Positions 1 to 9,964 of a stretch of 64,000 nt of DNA are shown piece by piece. This stretch comes from Olleya marilimosa CAM030. Lineage in GTDB: Bacteria; Bacteroidota; Bacteroidia; Flavobacteriales; Flavobacteriaceae. The stretch spans positions 1-64,000 of the forward strand of contig NZ_JADR01000006.1 of the NCBI RefSeq assembly GCF_000518485.1, written 5' to 3'. The notes beneath the pieces were generated by a model. The model saw nothing but the letters and a program-made list of their open reading frames with translations. It had not been told where the DNA came from and searched no databases. The first letter of the stretch is position 1, and each line of letters opens with the position of its first letter. The position numbers were made by a program, and so were the translations under genes.

Positions 1-103
1 ACGCCTGTTTTTTATAAAGTTCAATATAAAATTTTCATGAATCATTTTTTCAATATGTTATTATATACGGTAAAGTAGTTAATACTACATACACCGAAAG
101 ATT

Positions 104-210
104 TAAGGTGATTATAGCGATGGGGCTCACCTCTTACCATTCCGAACAGAGAAGTTAAGCCCATTTGCGCCGATGGTACTGCATTGTGGGAGAGTAGGTC
201 GTCGCCTTTT
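104..210 (+). rRNA. rrf: 5S ribosomal RNA
   Basis: Component of the large ribosomal subunit. The conserved core with CCGAACAGAGAAGTTAAGC is present, followed by the GATGGTACTGC and GGGAGAGTAGGTCG blocks. The ends pair (AAGGTGA at 105-111 with TCGCCTT at 202-208), which sets the boundaries to within a few bases. It is probably the last gene of an rRNA operon whose 23S gene lies to the left of the window; positions 1-100 look like the 23S-5S spacer. Confidence 0.95.
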
Positions 211-214
211 TAGA

Positions 215-250
215 GAACCCTTCATATTTATTTATGAAGGGTTTTTTTGT
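215..250 (+). terminator. Terminator of the rRNA operon
   Basis: Inverted repeat AACCCTTCATA / TTATGAAGGGTT followed by a run of seven T, a few bases after the 5S gene. The stretch 251-465 that follows contains no gene or further signal that I recognise. Confidence 0.85.
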
Positions 251-465
251 GCCTTAAAATGAAATTGATAGAAATTAGAAGGGTAGAGTCTAGAAGATAA
301 AAAACAAAATTAATAGGCTGCCTTAACAGAAATTATAATGTAAGGTATTTGAAAGAGAAAAAGGGGAGTTATAACTATACTCAAGTAATTAAAAAGTTGT
401 AGCTATAATGTAATTTATTATTCTGTTAGTTTAAGCTTTTGATTGTTCTGGTAGATATACTTATA

Positions 466-708
466 CTATTTAGTTTTATTGCTTTTGAAAAAACTATCTA
501 AGATTGTATTTATACCTTTAAACGCAATAAATACTGCTAATGCACATATTAATATTGCAATTATTAATAGTGGAATGTAGAAATCTTTTTCTTTATTAGT
601 TAATACCAGATATAGTAGTGTAGGACCAATAAACATTAGTAACATTGCTGCAGCCATTTGTTTTATTCCTTTTACAAGAACTTCTTTGTCTGTTGATTTA
701 GTTTCCAT
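466..708 (-). CDS. Small two-helix membrane protein (DUF6095-like)
   Basis: An 80-residue protein of unknown function, resembling the flavobacterial family DUF6095 (family name from memory). Two hydrophobic segments are visible, about residues 18-37 and 44-65, joined by a short charged loop, so it is probably an inner-membrane hairpin with both ends in the cytoplasm. Its start overlaps the last 11 bases of murQ, which implies translational coupling and one transcript. No catalytic motif is visible and the link to peptidoglycan recycling rests only on the neighbour. Confidence 0.75.
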   Translation of the reverse strand: METKSTDKEVLVKGIKQMAAAMLLMFIGPTLLYLVLTNKEKDFYIPLLIIAILICALAVFIAFKGINTILDSFFKSNKTK

Positions 709-1516
709 AGTTATAATGATTTAAAGCTTTTCTAACGCCTTTATGTTTTTTTAGTAATCTTTCTGCTTCAATATAAGTAATGCTTAATTCTGACATTAAC
801 ATTTTTATACCTCGATCAACTAACTTATCATTACTTAGTTGCATATCGACCATTTTGTTACCTTTTACTTTACCCAGTTTTATCATCATTGTGGTAGATA
901 TCATGTTTAAGACAAGTTTTTGCGCAGTTCCTGCTTTCATGCGTGAACTACCTGTAACAAATTCTGGCCCTACTATAACTTCTACTGGAAACTGTGCTAC
1001 TTGACTTAATGGGCTATTGCTATTAGACGTAATACACCCTGTTAATATTCCTTCTGAATTACATTTTTTTAATGCTGCTATGACATATGGAGTTGTACCT
1101 GATGCAGCTATACCAATTACTACGTCTTTTTCTGTTATGTTATGTTGTGTTAAGTCAGTCCAACCTTGAGTTGTTGAATCCTCTGCAAATTCGACTGCTT
1201 CTCTAATTGCTTTATCACCTCCAGCTATGAGCCCTATTACACGGTTATATGATACACCAAAGGTTGGTGGGCACTCTGATGCATCTACAACACCTAAACG
1301 ACCACTAGTACCTGCTCCCATATAAAAAAGTCTTCCACCTTGTTCCATTTTAATTACAATTTGCTGGACTAATGCTTCAATTTGAGGTATTGCTTTTTGT
1401 ACCGCTTTTGGTACAGTGTTGTCTTCTATATTAATATTTTTAAGCAAGTCTGTTATTGACATTTTTTCTAAATTATTGTAATTTGAATCTTGCTCTGTTG
1501 TTTTTGTAAACTCCAT
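698..1516 (-). CDS. murQ: N-acetylmuramic acid 6-phosphate etherase
   Basis: Cleaves the D-lactyl ether of MurNAc-6-phosphate to give GlcNAc-6-phosphate and D-lactate, a cytoplasmic step of peptidoglycan recycling. The 272-residue protein is slightly shorter than the E. coli enzyme (about 298). A SIS-type sugar-phosphate site is visible (GAGTSGRLG, residues 67-75), and E81 in ECPPTFG and E112 in AEDST match the two catalytic glutamates known in E. coli MurQ (E83, E114). Phosphosugar-loop serines lie in AASGTTP near residue 138. No MurNAc transporter or kinase is adjacent, so the source of substrate is not shown here. Confidence 0.95.
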   Translation of the reverse strand: MEFTKTTEQDSNYNNLEKMSITDLLKNINIEDNTVPKAVQKAIPQIEALVQQIVIKMEQGGRLFYMGAGTSGRLGVVDASECPPTFGVSYNRVIGLIAGGDKAIREAVEFAEDSTTQGWTDLTQHNITEKDVVIGIAASGTTPYVIAALKKCNSEGILTGCITSNSNSPLSQVAQFPVEVIVGPEFVTGSSRMKAGTAQKLVLNMISTTMMIKLGKVKGNKMVDMQLSNDKLVDRGIKMLMSELSITYIEAERLLKKHKGVRKALNHYNYGN

Positions 1517-1538
1517 AGTTTATAACTAGTACTGTTTT

Positions 1539-1613
1539 GCGTTAGTGATTGAGGCATTTGTTGAAGCTCCTCGGAGAGAGCGACTGCCGAAAGCGCGACC
1601 CTTGTGGTAACGC
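1539..1613. repeat. GC-rich intergenic stem-loop repeat element
   Basis: The spacer between murQ and the DUF4249 gene is almost filled by a strikingly GC-rich block in AT-rich surroundings. It is bounded by GCGTTA (1539-1544) and TAACGC (1607-1612) as inverted ends and holds inner palindromes such as CTCCTCGGAG. I recall similar blocks between genes in other Flavobacteriaceae, so I read it as a dispersed REP/MITE-like element. It could also act as an RNA hairpin protecting or ending the DUF4249 transcript. A second copy is not obvious in this window. Confidence 0.5.
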
Positions 1614-1620
1614 CTAATAA

Positions 1621-2433
1621 TTATTCTACAATATAAGTAAATTGATAGGCTTGTGAAACTCTGAAATAACCTAAAGGGAAATTCTCTGGATTGGTTATAT
1701 TAATACAGTTACCTCTAACGGTTGCTGGTTGTGTTTGAAATGGTCCACCTCCACCATCTGACGTTTGTTGTAGTAATAAATCCATAAATTGATAAAATTG
1801 TTGCGAAATTCCATAATTATTTATGGTAACTAAATTTCCTGCTTCTAAATCTTCTTCCGAGTAAAATGCGAAGATTTGATTGCCATCAGTAAATTCGTCA
1901 TCATAAACTTCTAGTACTGGTATTTGAGGAATGTCCGAAATAAACTCGAAAAAATAGTAATTGTCTATGTTTGCAGGATCTGTGTAAAAGGCTTTTAGTT
2001 CTATATCTTCACCAGAAAAACCACCTTCGTTATTTTGCTCGATGTAATCAATTGGTGTTACCGTAGTTAGTACTTCAGTCCCGATATATGTTTGTTCTTG
2101 ATAAATTATTGTTAGCGTATACTTTTGGTTTATTTGTGGTATAAAGGTGTTTGTTTTATATATCCCTGTGTTTTCTTCTTCTACAAATTCGAAAATATTA
2201 TTGTTTGTATCTTCTACTAGGACTGTCGCATTGTTTGCAGGAGGAACTTCTTGGTCAAAGAAAGGAGCTGATAAAGTTAATTTTATTTGTTGCTCTGACC
2301 CATCTGTTCCTTCAAACCAATTTAAAGATGCTTCGATTACTAATTTTGGGTTTGATGTTGGTACTTTTAAATCTATAACATCTTCACAATTAAAAAGTAT
2401 AAATGCAATTACTATATATAGTGCTTTTTTCAT
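1621..2433 (-). CDS. DUF4249 outer-membrane lipoprotein, receptor partner
   Basis: A 270-residue protein of the DUF4249 family, which in Bacteroidota is typically encoded directly behind a TonB-dependent receptor. It starts with a lipoprotein signal peptide, with the probable lipidated cysteine at residue 16 (FILFNC), followed by an acidic mature region rich in beta-strand-like sequence. It lies 11 bases after the stop of the receptor gene at 2445-4820 and is almost certainly co-transcribed with it. By analogy with SusD it may be a surface-exposed cap or substrate-binding subunit, but the substrate is unknown. Confidence 0.8.
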   Translation of the reverse strand: MKKALYIVIAFILFNCEDVIDLKVPTSNPKLVIEASLNWFEGTDGSEQQIKLTLSAPFFDQEVPPANNATVLVEDTNNNIFEFVEEENTGIYKTNTFIPQINQKYTLTIIYQEQTYIGTEVLTTVTPIDYIEQNNEGGFSGEDIELKAFYTDPANIDNYYFFEFISDIPQIPVLEVYDDEFTDGNQIFAFYSEEDLEAGNLVTINNYGISQQFYQFMDLLLQQTSDGGGGPFQTQPATVRGNCINITNPENFPLGYFRVSQAYQFTYIVE

Positions 2434-2444
2434 TTTATTAAAAT

Positions 2445-4820
2445 TTAAAATTTAAAATTATAAGAAATAGAAGGAATAATTCCAAAAATAGACAGTCTTG
2501 TTGCTTCATTAGTTCCTGTCATTCTGTTTTCTCCAAAAGTAATTGATGCAGCGTTACGACGATTATAAACATTGTAAAGTCCAAATACCCAATAGCTTTG
2601 CCATTTTGATGTTTTATCTGCTTTTGGTGTGTAATTAGCTGATAAATCTAAACGATGGTAGGCAGGTAATCTGTCTTCATTTCTGTTACTATAACTAGGT
2701 ATGTTTATTCCATTGTAGGTATATTGTCCGTTAGGATATGTAGTTGGTTGTCCTGTTTGAAATAGAAAATTTGCATTAAATTTCCATTTTTTATTCCAGT
2801 CATAGCTGGTAGTTAGGGATATATCATGTGTTTTATCATAAGCGGTATTATACCAATTACCATTGTTTATACCTGTTTCATTAGCTGTACGACCAGGTGT
2901 TTTTTGCTCCGACTTAGATAGTGTATAAGCTAACCAACCTTTAAAACGTCCTTCATTTTTTCTTAAAAGAATTTCTAGTCCATATGCTCTGGCTTCTCCA
3001 TTTAAAATAACTTGTTCTATTGCATCATTTGCGATTAGGTCTGCACCATCTATATAATCTATTCTGTTTTGAATTTTTTTATAATATGTTTCGACCTCTA
3101 AACTATAATTATCGTCATTAAAACTTCTAAAGTATCCTAAAGCAACTTGATCTAATAGTTGTGGTTTTACATATTTACCACTTGGTGTCCATATATCTAA
3201 AGGTGTTGGTGATGATGTATTAGATAATAAATGTAAGTATTGAGTCATACGATTATAACTTGCTTTCACAGAAGAATTATCGTTTAGTTGGTAAGCCAAG
3301 GATGCTCTAGGCTCTAGGTTAGCAAAACTTTTAATTACATCTCTTTTGTTAAATGATTCTGAGCCTGTAGGATTTGCTTTTTGATAAATTTGAAAATCAT
3401 TATTAAATACAACTGCTTGATCATCTTGGTAAGTATTTAATTGATTTTGTCCTAATCTTAAAAAAGAACTAATGCGTAGTCCATAACTTAAATTTAGTTT
3501 ATCTGATAGTTTATGTTCGGCGTCAATATAAACTGCATTTTCAAAAGCGTATTTATCTGTTAATTTAAATGGGTTTATTCCAGAAGTTGGTGTGGATGGT
3601 TTTATATCTCCTGGATTAAATTTGTAGTAAATACTATTTAAACCATATTGAAGTTTGAAGCCATCTGTAACGTAATGTTTAAAATCGTATTTAAAATTAA
3701 AGTTTTGAATTCCTGAATTCCAATCAAATTCTACAAAATTAAGTTTTAAACCATAGTAATAATCTGAATAGATGACAGACATGTTAGAAAATAATTTGTC
3801 AGAGAATAAATGATTCCATCTAAAATTAACCACTGTATTACCATAAGTATTTTCAAAACTATCCGTAATACTAAAAACATCACGACCAAAATATCCAGAA
3901 AGATAAATACTATTATTATCGTTTATATCATAACTTAATTTTGTGTTTAAATCATAGAAATAAGCTTTATTATCTATATCAAAAAGCGGTAAAAATAAAT
4001 GCGCATAACTACTACGACCTCCAAATAGAAAAGACCCTTTGTCTTTTTTTATTGGTCCCTCTGCAAGAATTCTGCTAGACACAATACCAATTCCACCATT
4101 CATATGAAACTCTTTACTGTTTCCTTCTTTTTGATAAATATCTAAAACCGAAGAGACACGTCCACCATAACGTGCAGGAATACCACCTTTATATAATTTA
4201 ATATCTTTAATAGCATCTGGATTAAATACTGAAAAGAAACCAAATAAGTGCGATGAATTAAATACTGTAGCTTCGTCTAACAAAATAAGATTTTGATCCG
4301 CTGCTCCACCACGTACATTAAAACCAGAAGAACCTTCTCCTGCATTAGTAACACCTGGTAAAAGTGTTATTGCTTTTATGACATCTGCTTCGCCAAAAAC
4401 AACTGGTATGTCTTTTATCGTTGCAGAACTTAGCGCATTAACACTCATTTGAGGTTTTTTAATGTTTAGCTTCTCTACATTTTCAGTAATAATAACTTCG
4501 TCTAAATTTTCAAAAGATTCTTCTAAGCTAAAATTTTTGGTAATATTACTGTCTAAAGTTATAGTTTCTGTAATGTCAGAAAATCCTAAATAGGAAACTA
4601 CAATTTTATAAGTTCCTTTTGGAAGAGTGATAGAGTAGAAGCCATACTCATTAGTGACTGCTCCAGTATTTAATTCTGGAACAATTACATTTACACTTAT
4701 TAAAGTTTCGTTACTAGCACTTTCAACTATTTTACCACTTAAAGTAAATTTATCTTGTGCAAAAATTAGTGTAGTACTAATTAAAAACAAGATTAAAAAA
4801 CTGTTTTTTATATTATTCAT
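2445..4820 (-). CDS. TonB-dependent outer-membrane receptor
   Basis: A 791-residue outer-membrane beta-barrel receptor driven by TonB. The chosen ATG at 4820 gives a clean signal peptide ending in IFAQ; a start 36 bases upstream would place charged residues ahead of it. After the signal comes a carboxypeptidase-regulatory-like beta-sandwich domain (about residues 22-105, FTLSGKIVE to the SLEE region), then a plug with GFNVRGGAADQNLILLD, then a barrel ending in the aromatic residue F of YNFKF. It is paired with the DUF4249 lipoprotein downstream. No siderophore, sugar or metal context is visible, so its substrate is unknown. Confidence 0.9.
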   Translation of the reverse strand: MNNIKNSFLILFLISTTLIFAQDKFTLSGKIVESASNETLISVNVIVPELNTGAVTNEYGFYSITLPKGTYKIVVSYLGFSDITETITLDSNITKNFSLEESFENLDEVIITENVEKLNIKKPQMSVNALSSATIKDIPVVFGEADVIKAITLLPGVTNAGEGSSGFNVRGGAADQNLILLDEATVFNSSHLFGFFSVFNPDAIKDIKLYKGGIPARYGGRVSSVLDIYQKEGNSKEFHMNGGIGIVSSRILAEGPIKKDKGSFLFGGRSSYAHLFLPLFDIDNKAYFYDLNTKLSYDINDNNSIYLSGYFGRDVFSITDSFENTYGNTVVNFRWNHLFSDKLFSNMSVIYSDYYYGLKLNFVEFDWNSGIQNFNFKYDFKHYVTDGFKLQYGLNSIYYKFNPGDIKPSTPTSGINPFKLTDKYAFENAVYIDAEHKLSDKLNLSYGLRISSFLRLGQNQLNTYQDDQAVVFNNDFQIYQKANPTGSESFNKRDVIKSFANLEPRASLAYQLNDNSSVKASYNRMTQYLHLLSNTSSPTPLDIWTPSGKYVKPQLLDQVALGYFRSFNDDNYSLEVETYYKKIQNRIDYIDGADLIANDAIEQVILNGEARAYGLEILLRKNEGRFKGWLAYTLSKSEQKTPGRTANETGINNGNWYNTAYDKTHDISLTTSYDWNKKWKFNANFLFQTGQPTTYPNGQYTYNGINIPSYSNRNEDRLPAYHRLDLSANYTPKADKTSKWQSYWVFGLYNVYNRRNAASITFGENRMTGTNEATRLSIFGIIPSISYNFKF

Positions 4821-4962
4821 TGGTTGATTTTGATTAGTAAAAATAACGAAAAGCAACTTTAGATATTCTGTTACATTGTGTTAAACTTTAACTAAATATG
4901 GTATTTACTTTTTTAGTACATGTTATACTGTATAAAAATTTAATGTTAATTCTCTAAAACTA

Positions 4963-4988
4963 AAAAAGCTCCCAAAAGGGAGCTTTTT
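4963..4988 (-). terminator. Terminator after isocitrate dehydrogenase
   Basis: AAAAAGCTCCC, a four-A loop and GGGAGCTTTTT form a perfect hairpin with A- and T-runs on both flanks, 20 bases beyond the stop of the minus-strand isocitrate dehydrogenase gene. It separates that gene from the receptor operon. Confidence 0.85.
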
Positions 4989-5007
4989 ATATAATTTAAA
5001 TAATTAT

Positions 5008-7248
<2,241 letters not shown>

Positions 7249-7387
7249 TTAGTTTAATTTTAAGCGTCACGAAGATACAAAAAATAGGAGGTTTTTTAAA
7301 GCGAAAACGTTTACTTAACAACCCATTTAGTTGTAAAGTAAATTGAAGGTGAGTTTATTGCGGATTTAATAATATATGGATAAAATT

Positions 7388-7960
7388 TTAAGAAATATGA
7401 ATTTTATAAGCATCTAATAACCCATGAATTTGGTCTTTTGAAAATTTTGCTCCTTTTATTTTGTTATTTCCAGGGTGAATCGTGTAGTTATAAGAGGTTA
7501 AAAAGTTTGCTTGCTCTAGGTTAGTATTAAAAAATACAGCATGACTAAAGTCACAATTGTCAAAAATGCATTTTGTTAAATTCGCTTCTGTAAATTCTGT
7601 TTTATCAAACTGGCAATTTGTAAATGTGGTACTAATTAATTTAACTTGATAAAAAGAAGCAAAATTAAGTTGACATTTATCAAAGGTTATTGACATTAAT
7701 AATTGGTTACAATCATTAAATAAAACCCCTAATAGTTTACAGTTTTTAAAGATTACATCTTTATAAGTGGTGTCTGATGTTTTACTGTTACTTAGGTCAC
7801 AATCTATAAATTGACAATCTAAAAAGGTTATACTGGATAAATAACAGGCATTAAAATTACAATTTATAAACGTGCAATTGTCGTATTCTGCTTTTTGCAA
7901 GTCAGTGACTGTATAATCTTGATTTTTGTATGTTTTATCTGCGATGTATGATGGGTTCAT
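7388..7960 (-). CDS. Pentapeptide-repeat protein
   Basis: A 190-residue protein made largely of five-residue repeats with a central F, L or C (for example CTFINCNFNACYLSS and CIFDNCDFSHAVFF), predicted to fold as a right-handed quadrilateral beta-helix. The family includes the Qnr and McbG gyrase-protecting proteins, but repeats alone do not establish that role. I chose the ATG at 7960 (MNPSY); the in-frame ATG at 8011 lies inside a terminator hairpin and would add 17 hydrophobic residues unlike the family. Many cysteines occur in the repeats. Probably cytoplasmic. Confidence 0.8.
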   Translation of the reverse strand: MNPSYIADKTYKNQDYTVTDLQKAEYDNCTFINCNFNACYLSSITFLDCQFIDCDLSNSKTSDTTYKDVIFKNCKLLGVLFNDCNQLLMSITFDKCQLNFASFYQVKLISTTFTNCQFDKTEFTEANLTKCIFDNCDFSHAVFFNTNLEQANFLTSYNYTIHPGNNKIKGAKFSKDQIHGLLDAYKIHIS

Positions 7961-8002
7961 TTTTACTATTTGTAGTAAATATACTTTAAATGACAGTAAA
8001 AC

Positions 8003-8049
8003 AAAAGCCATAACATAATAGACTTAACTATTGTTGCTATGGCTTTTTT
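8003..8049. terminator. Hairpin with T-run, possible terminator
   Basis: AAAAGCCATA (8003-8012) and TATGGCTTTTTT (8038-8049) with additional pairing towards the loop (AATAG / CTATT) make a long imperfect hairpin. The better T-run is on the plus strand, yet no plus-strand gene precedes it, so it either ends an unannotated transcript from the gap to the right on the minus strand or works in both directions. Confidence 0.55.
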
Positions 8050-8578
8050 GAGATAATATTTTGCCGACTTATCTAACTTTCACTAGATCAATCCAAAACT
8101 TTCGTTTTACATTTTTTCAGTTCAAGCTAATATTAAATCAATAGTACATTATAAGAGTAACTTTCAAAATGTATTGACCTGTTACTAAATGTACTTAGTA
8201 ATTGTTTTTCTTGATGTTTACCTTTTAATTAGTTATTTAAAAACTAACTATGATTAATAAACATTGTTTTGTTCAAGTAGTTTTACTTTCGCTGTATTAC
8301 TTTACTTAAAACTTTCAACTTTACTTTTTAAATCCTGTCAAACAAAACTTATAGGCTAAAGTATCATGATTTTTTAGTTGCACGACTACACCTGCAATTT
8401 TCAAAACCTCAAAAAACAAATAAAACTAAATCAAATTCAACATTTAATTGAAACCAATATTACTATTGTTATTAATTGTTTTACTAAATTAAATAATATC
8501 TATGGTTATAACAAGTAAATAAGGTATTAGATATCAACTAGTTATGAACCGTAGTTATTAACAAAAGTTAATAACAAC
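8050..8578. other. Gene-free AT-rich gap between two hairpins
   Basis: About 530 bases with stops in all frames and no open reading frame worth calling. The only structured element seen is a perfect nine-base hairpin GTTATTAAC / GTTAATAAC at 8554-8575 beside the rplS terminator. No tmRNA, RNase P, 6S or signal-recognition-particle RNA core could be recognised. It could be a degraded gene, a small-RNA locus or a long leader of the pentapeptide gene. Confidence 0.5.
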
Positions 8579-8609
8579 AAAAGCCTAACTTAAATAAGTT
8601 AGGCTTTTT
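8579..8609 (-). terminator. Terminator of rplS
   Basis: AAAAGCCTAACTTA and TAAGTTAGGCTTTTT form a perfect 14-base stem with a two-base loop, about 20 bases after the rplS stop on the minus strand. Confidence 0.85.
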
Positions 8610-8631
8610 AATATAACTAAGGTTGAAGAAA

Positions 8632-8985
8632 TTATTTTCTTCTTGCTTCTTTAATTCTAGCTTTCTTACCAGTAAGACCTCTAAAGTAAAAGATTCTAGC
8701 ACGACGTACTTTACCTTTTTTATTGATTTCAATTTTTTGTAATGCAGGTAAGTTGATTGGGAAGATACGCTCTACACCAATAGTTCCTGACATTTTTCTA
8801 ATTGTAAACGTCTCAGAAGATCCGCTACCTCTTTTTTGAATTACTACTCCTCTAAAAAACTGAGTACGTACTTTTTCTCCTTCTCTAATTTCATAGTACA
8901 CAGTAATTGTGTCTCCAGCTGAAAATTCAGGAAAGTCCTTTGTTGTTACAAACTCGTCTTGAACAAATTTTATTAAAGATTCCAT
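8632..8985 (-). CDS. rplS: 50S ribosomal protein L19
   Basis: Ribosomal protein at the interface of the large and small subunits. The 117-residue length is typical, and the protein shows the L19 hallmarks FSAGDTITVYYEIREG, the RGVVIQKRGSG segment, and the IEINKKGKVRRARIFY region with a very basic C-terminus. It has its own promoter and an 80-base leader (see 8986-9068), and a strong terminator follows. trmD lies upstream in the same direction, an order widely conserved in bacteria, but here the two are separated by about 160 bases. Confidence 0.97.
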   Translation of the reverse strand: MESLIKFVQDEFVTTKDFPEFSAGDTITVYYEIREGEKVRTQFFRGVVIQKRGSGSSETFTIRKMSGTIGVERIFPINLPALQKIEINKKGKVRRARIFYFRGLTGKKARIKEARRK

Positions 8986-9068
8986 CTTTATTTAATTTTA
9001 AAATGATTGATTCAGAGCAACATTCACGTTTCTCGCCAGAGGTTAATCCGAAATTGGGTGCAAATATA
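8986..9068 (-). promoter_or_regulatory. rplS promoter and probable L19 autoregulatory leader
   Basis: A TATATTTG -7 element on the minus strand (9068-9061) places the transcript start near 9055 and leaves a leader of about 70 bases. The leader is unusually GC-rich for this genome and can pair (GGATT with AATC, and GCGA with TTGC inside it) around a GAGAAACGTGAATG loop. I recall a published candidate leader motif for L19 specific to Flavobacteria; this sequence has the right position and size for it. Matching to that motif was not tested. Confidence 0.5.
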
Positions 9069-9143
9069 GTTAAAAAGTAAAAAACAGAAAGTAAAAATGT
9101 AAAAAGTTTGTCTATTTTTTTGGATACTTAAAAAACACGTCGT

Positions 9144-9821
9144 CTATTTATCTAATAAATCTGGTCGTCTGTCTTTAGTACGTTGGTAGGCTTGGTCTTC
9201 TCTCCATCTTTCAATATTAGCAGCATGACCACTTAATAAAACTTCGGGTACTTCTAAACCTTTATAAATTCTTGGTTTAGTATAAATTGGTGGCGCTAAT
9301 AAATTATCCTGAAAACTGTCTGTCAATGCCGAGGTTTCATTACCTAAAACACCAGGAATTAATCTTATTACTGCATCACATAAAACTGCTGCACCTAATT
9401 CTCCTCCAGATAGTACATAATCTCCTATAGATATTTCTTTAGTGATAAATAAATCTCTTACACGTTGGTCAACACCTTTATAATGTCCGCAAAGTATAAT
9501 TATGTTTTCTTTTAAAGAAACTTGGTTAGCTATGCTTTGGTTTAAGGTTTCGCCATCAGGCGTCATATATATAACCTCGTCATAATTACGCGTTTCTTTT
9601 AATTTAGAAATGCATTTGTCTATAGGTTCAACCATCATGACCATACCAGCTCCACCACCAAATTGGGTGTCATCAATGGACTTGTAATTATCTGTGGTGT
9701 AGTCTCTTAAATTATGAAAATGTACTTCAACCAAATTAGCCTCAATCGCACGCTTTAAAATAGAAGCTTCAAATGGACTTTTAAGTAATTCTGGTAAGAC
9801 AGTTATAATATCAATTCTCAT
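9144..9821 (-). CDS. trmD: tRNA (guanine37-N1)-methyltransferase
   Basis: Methylates G37 next to the anticodon in tRNAs reading CNN and some other codons, using S-adenosylmethionine, which prevents +1 frameshifting. The 225-residue protein has the SPOUT trefoil-knot fold; visible hallmarks are [11 protein letters not shown] at the start, [14 protein letters not shown] near residue 54, [12 protein letters not shown] near 110 and [11 protein letters not shown] near 131. A TATCTTTG promoter box (minus strand, 9848-9841) sits about 20 bases before the ATG, so it can be transcribed independently of rplS. Confidence 0.97.
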   Translation of the reverse strand: MRIDIITVLPELLKSPFEASILKRAIEANLVEVHFHNLRDYTTDNYKSIDDTQFGGGAGMVMMVEPIDKCISKLKETRNYDEVIYMTPDGETLNQSIANQVSLKENIIILCGHYKGVDQRVRDLFITKEISIGDYVLSGGELGAAVLCDAVIRLIPGVLGNETSALTDSFQDNLLAPPIYTKPRIYKGLEVPEVLLSGHAANIERWREDQAYQRTKDRRPDLLDK

Positions 9822-9840
9822 GGTTTTGCTTTATTGAATG

Positions 9841-9848
9841 CAAAGATA
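9841..9848 (-). promoter_or_regulatory. trmD promoter -7 element
   Basis: TATCTTTG on the minus strand matches the Bacteroidota -7 consensus TAnnTTTG and lies 19 bases before the trmD ATG, predicting a leader of about a dozen bases. The -33 part is weak. Confidence 0.55.
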
Positions 9849-9964
9849 GATGAAATTCTTTAACTTAAATCTTACTTGATTAACATGAATAAGGTGTTTT
9901 GTTATGGTTGTAGTTTTAGTAATTAAGCAATTCCTAACAAAAAACTATGATTATTAATTACAGA

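Noticed and set aside
7961-8011. N-terminal extension of the pentapeptide protein from ATG 8011
   Set aside because: That start lies inside a hairpin and adds 17 hydrophobic residues not typical for the family; ATG 7960 is better.
8050-8578. tmRNA, RNase P RNA or 6S RNA in the gap
   Set aside because: No CCA-ended acceptor arm, no conserved RNase P core and no long central bubble could be drawn.
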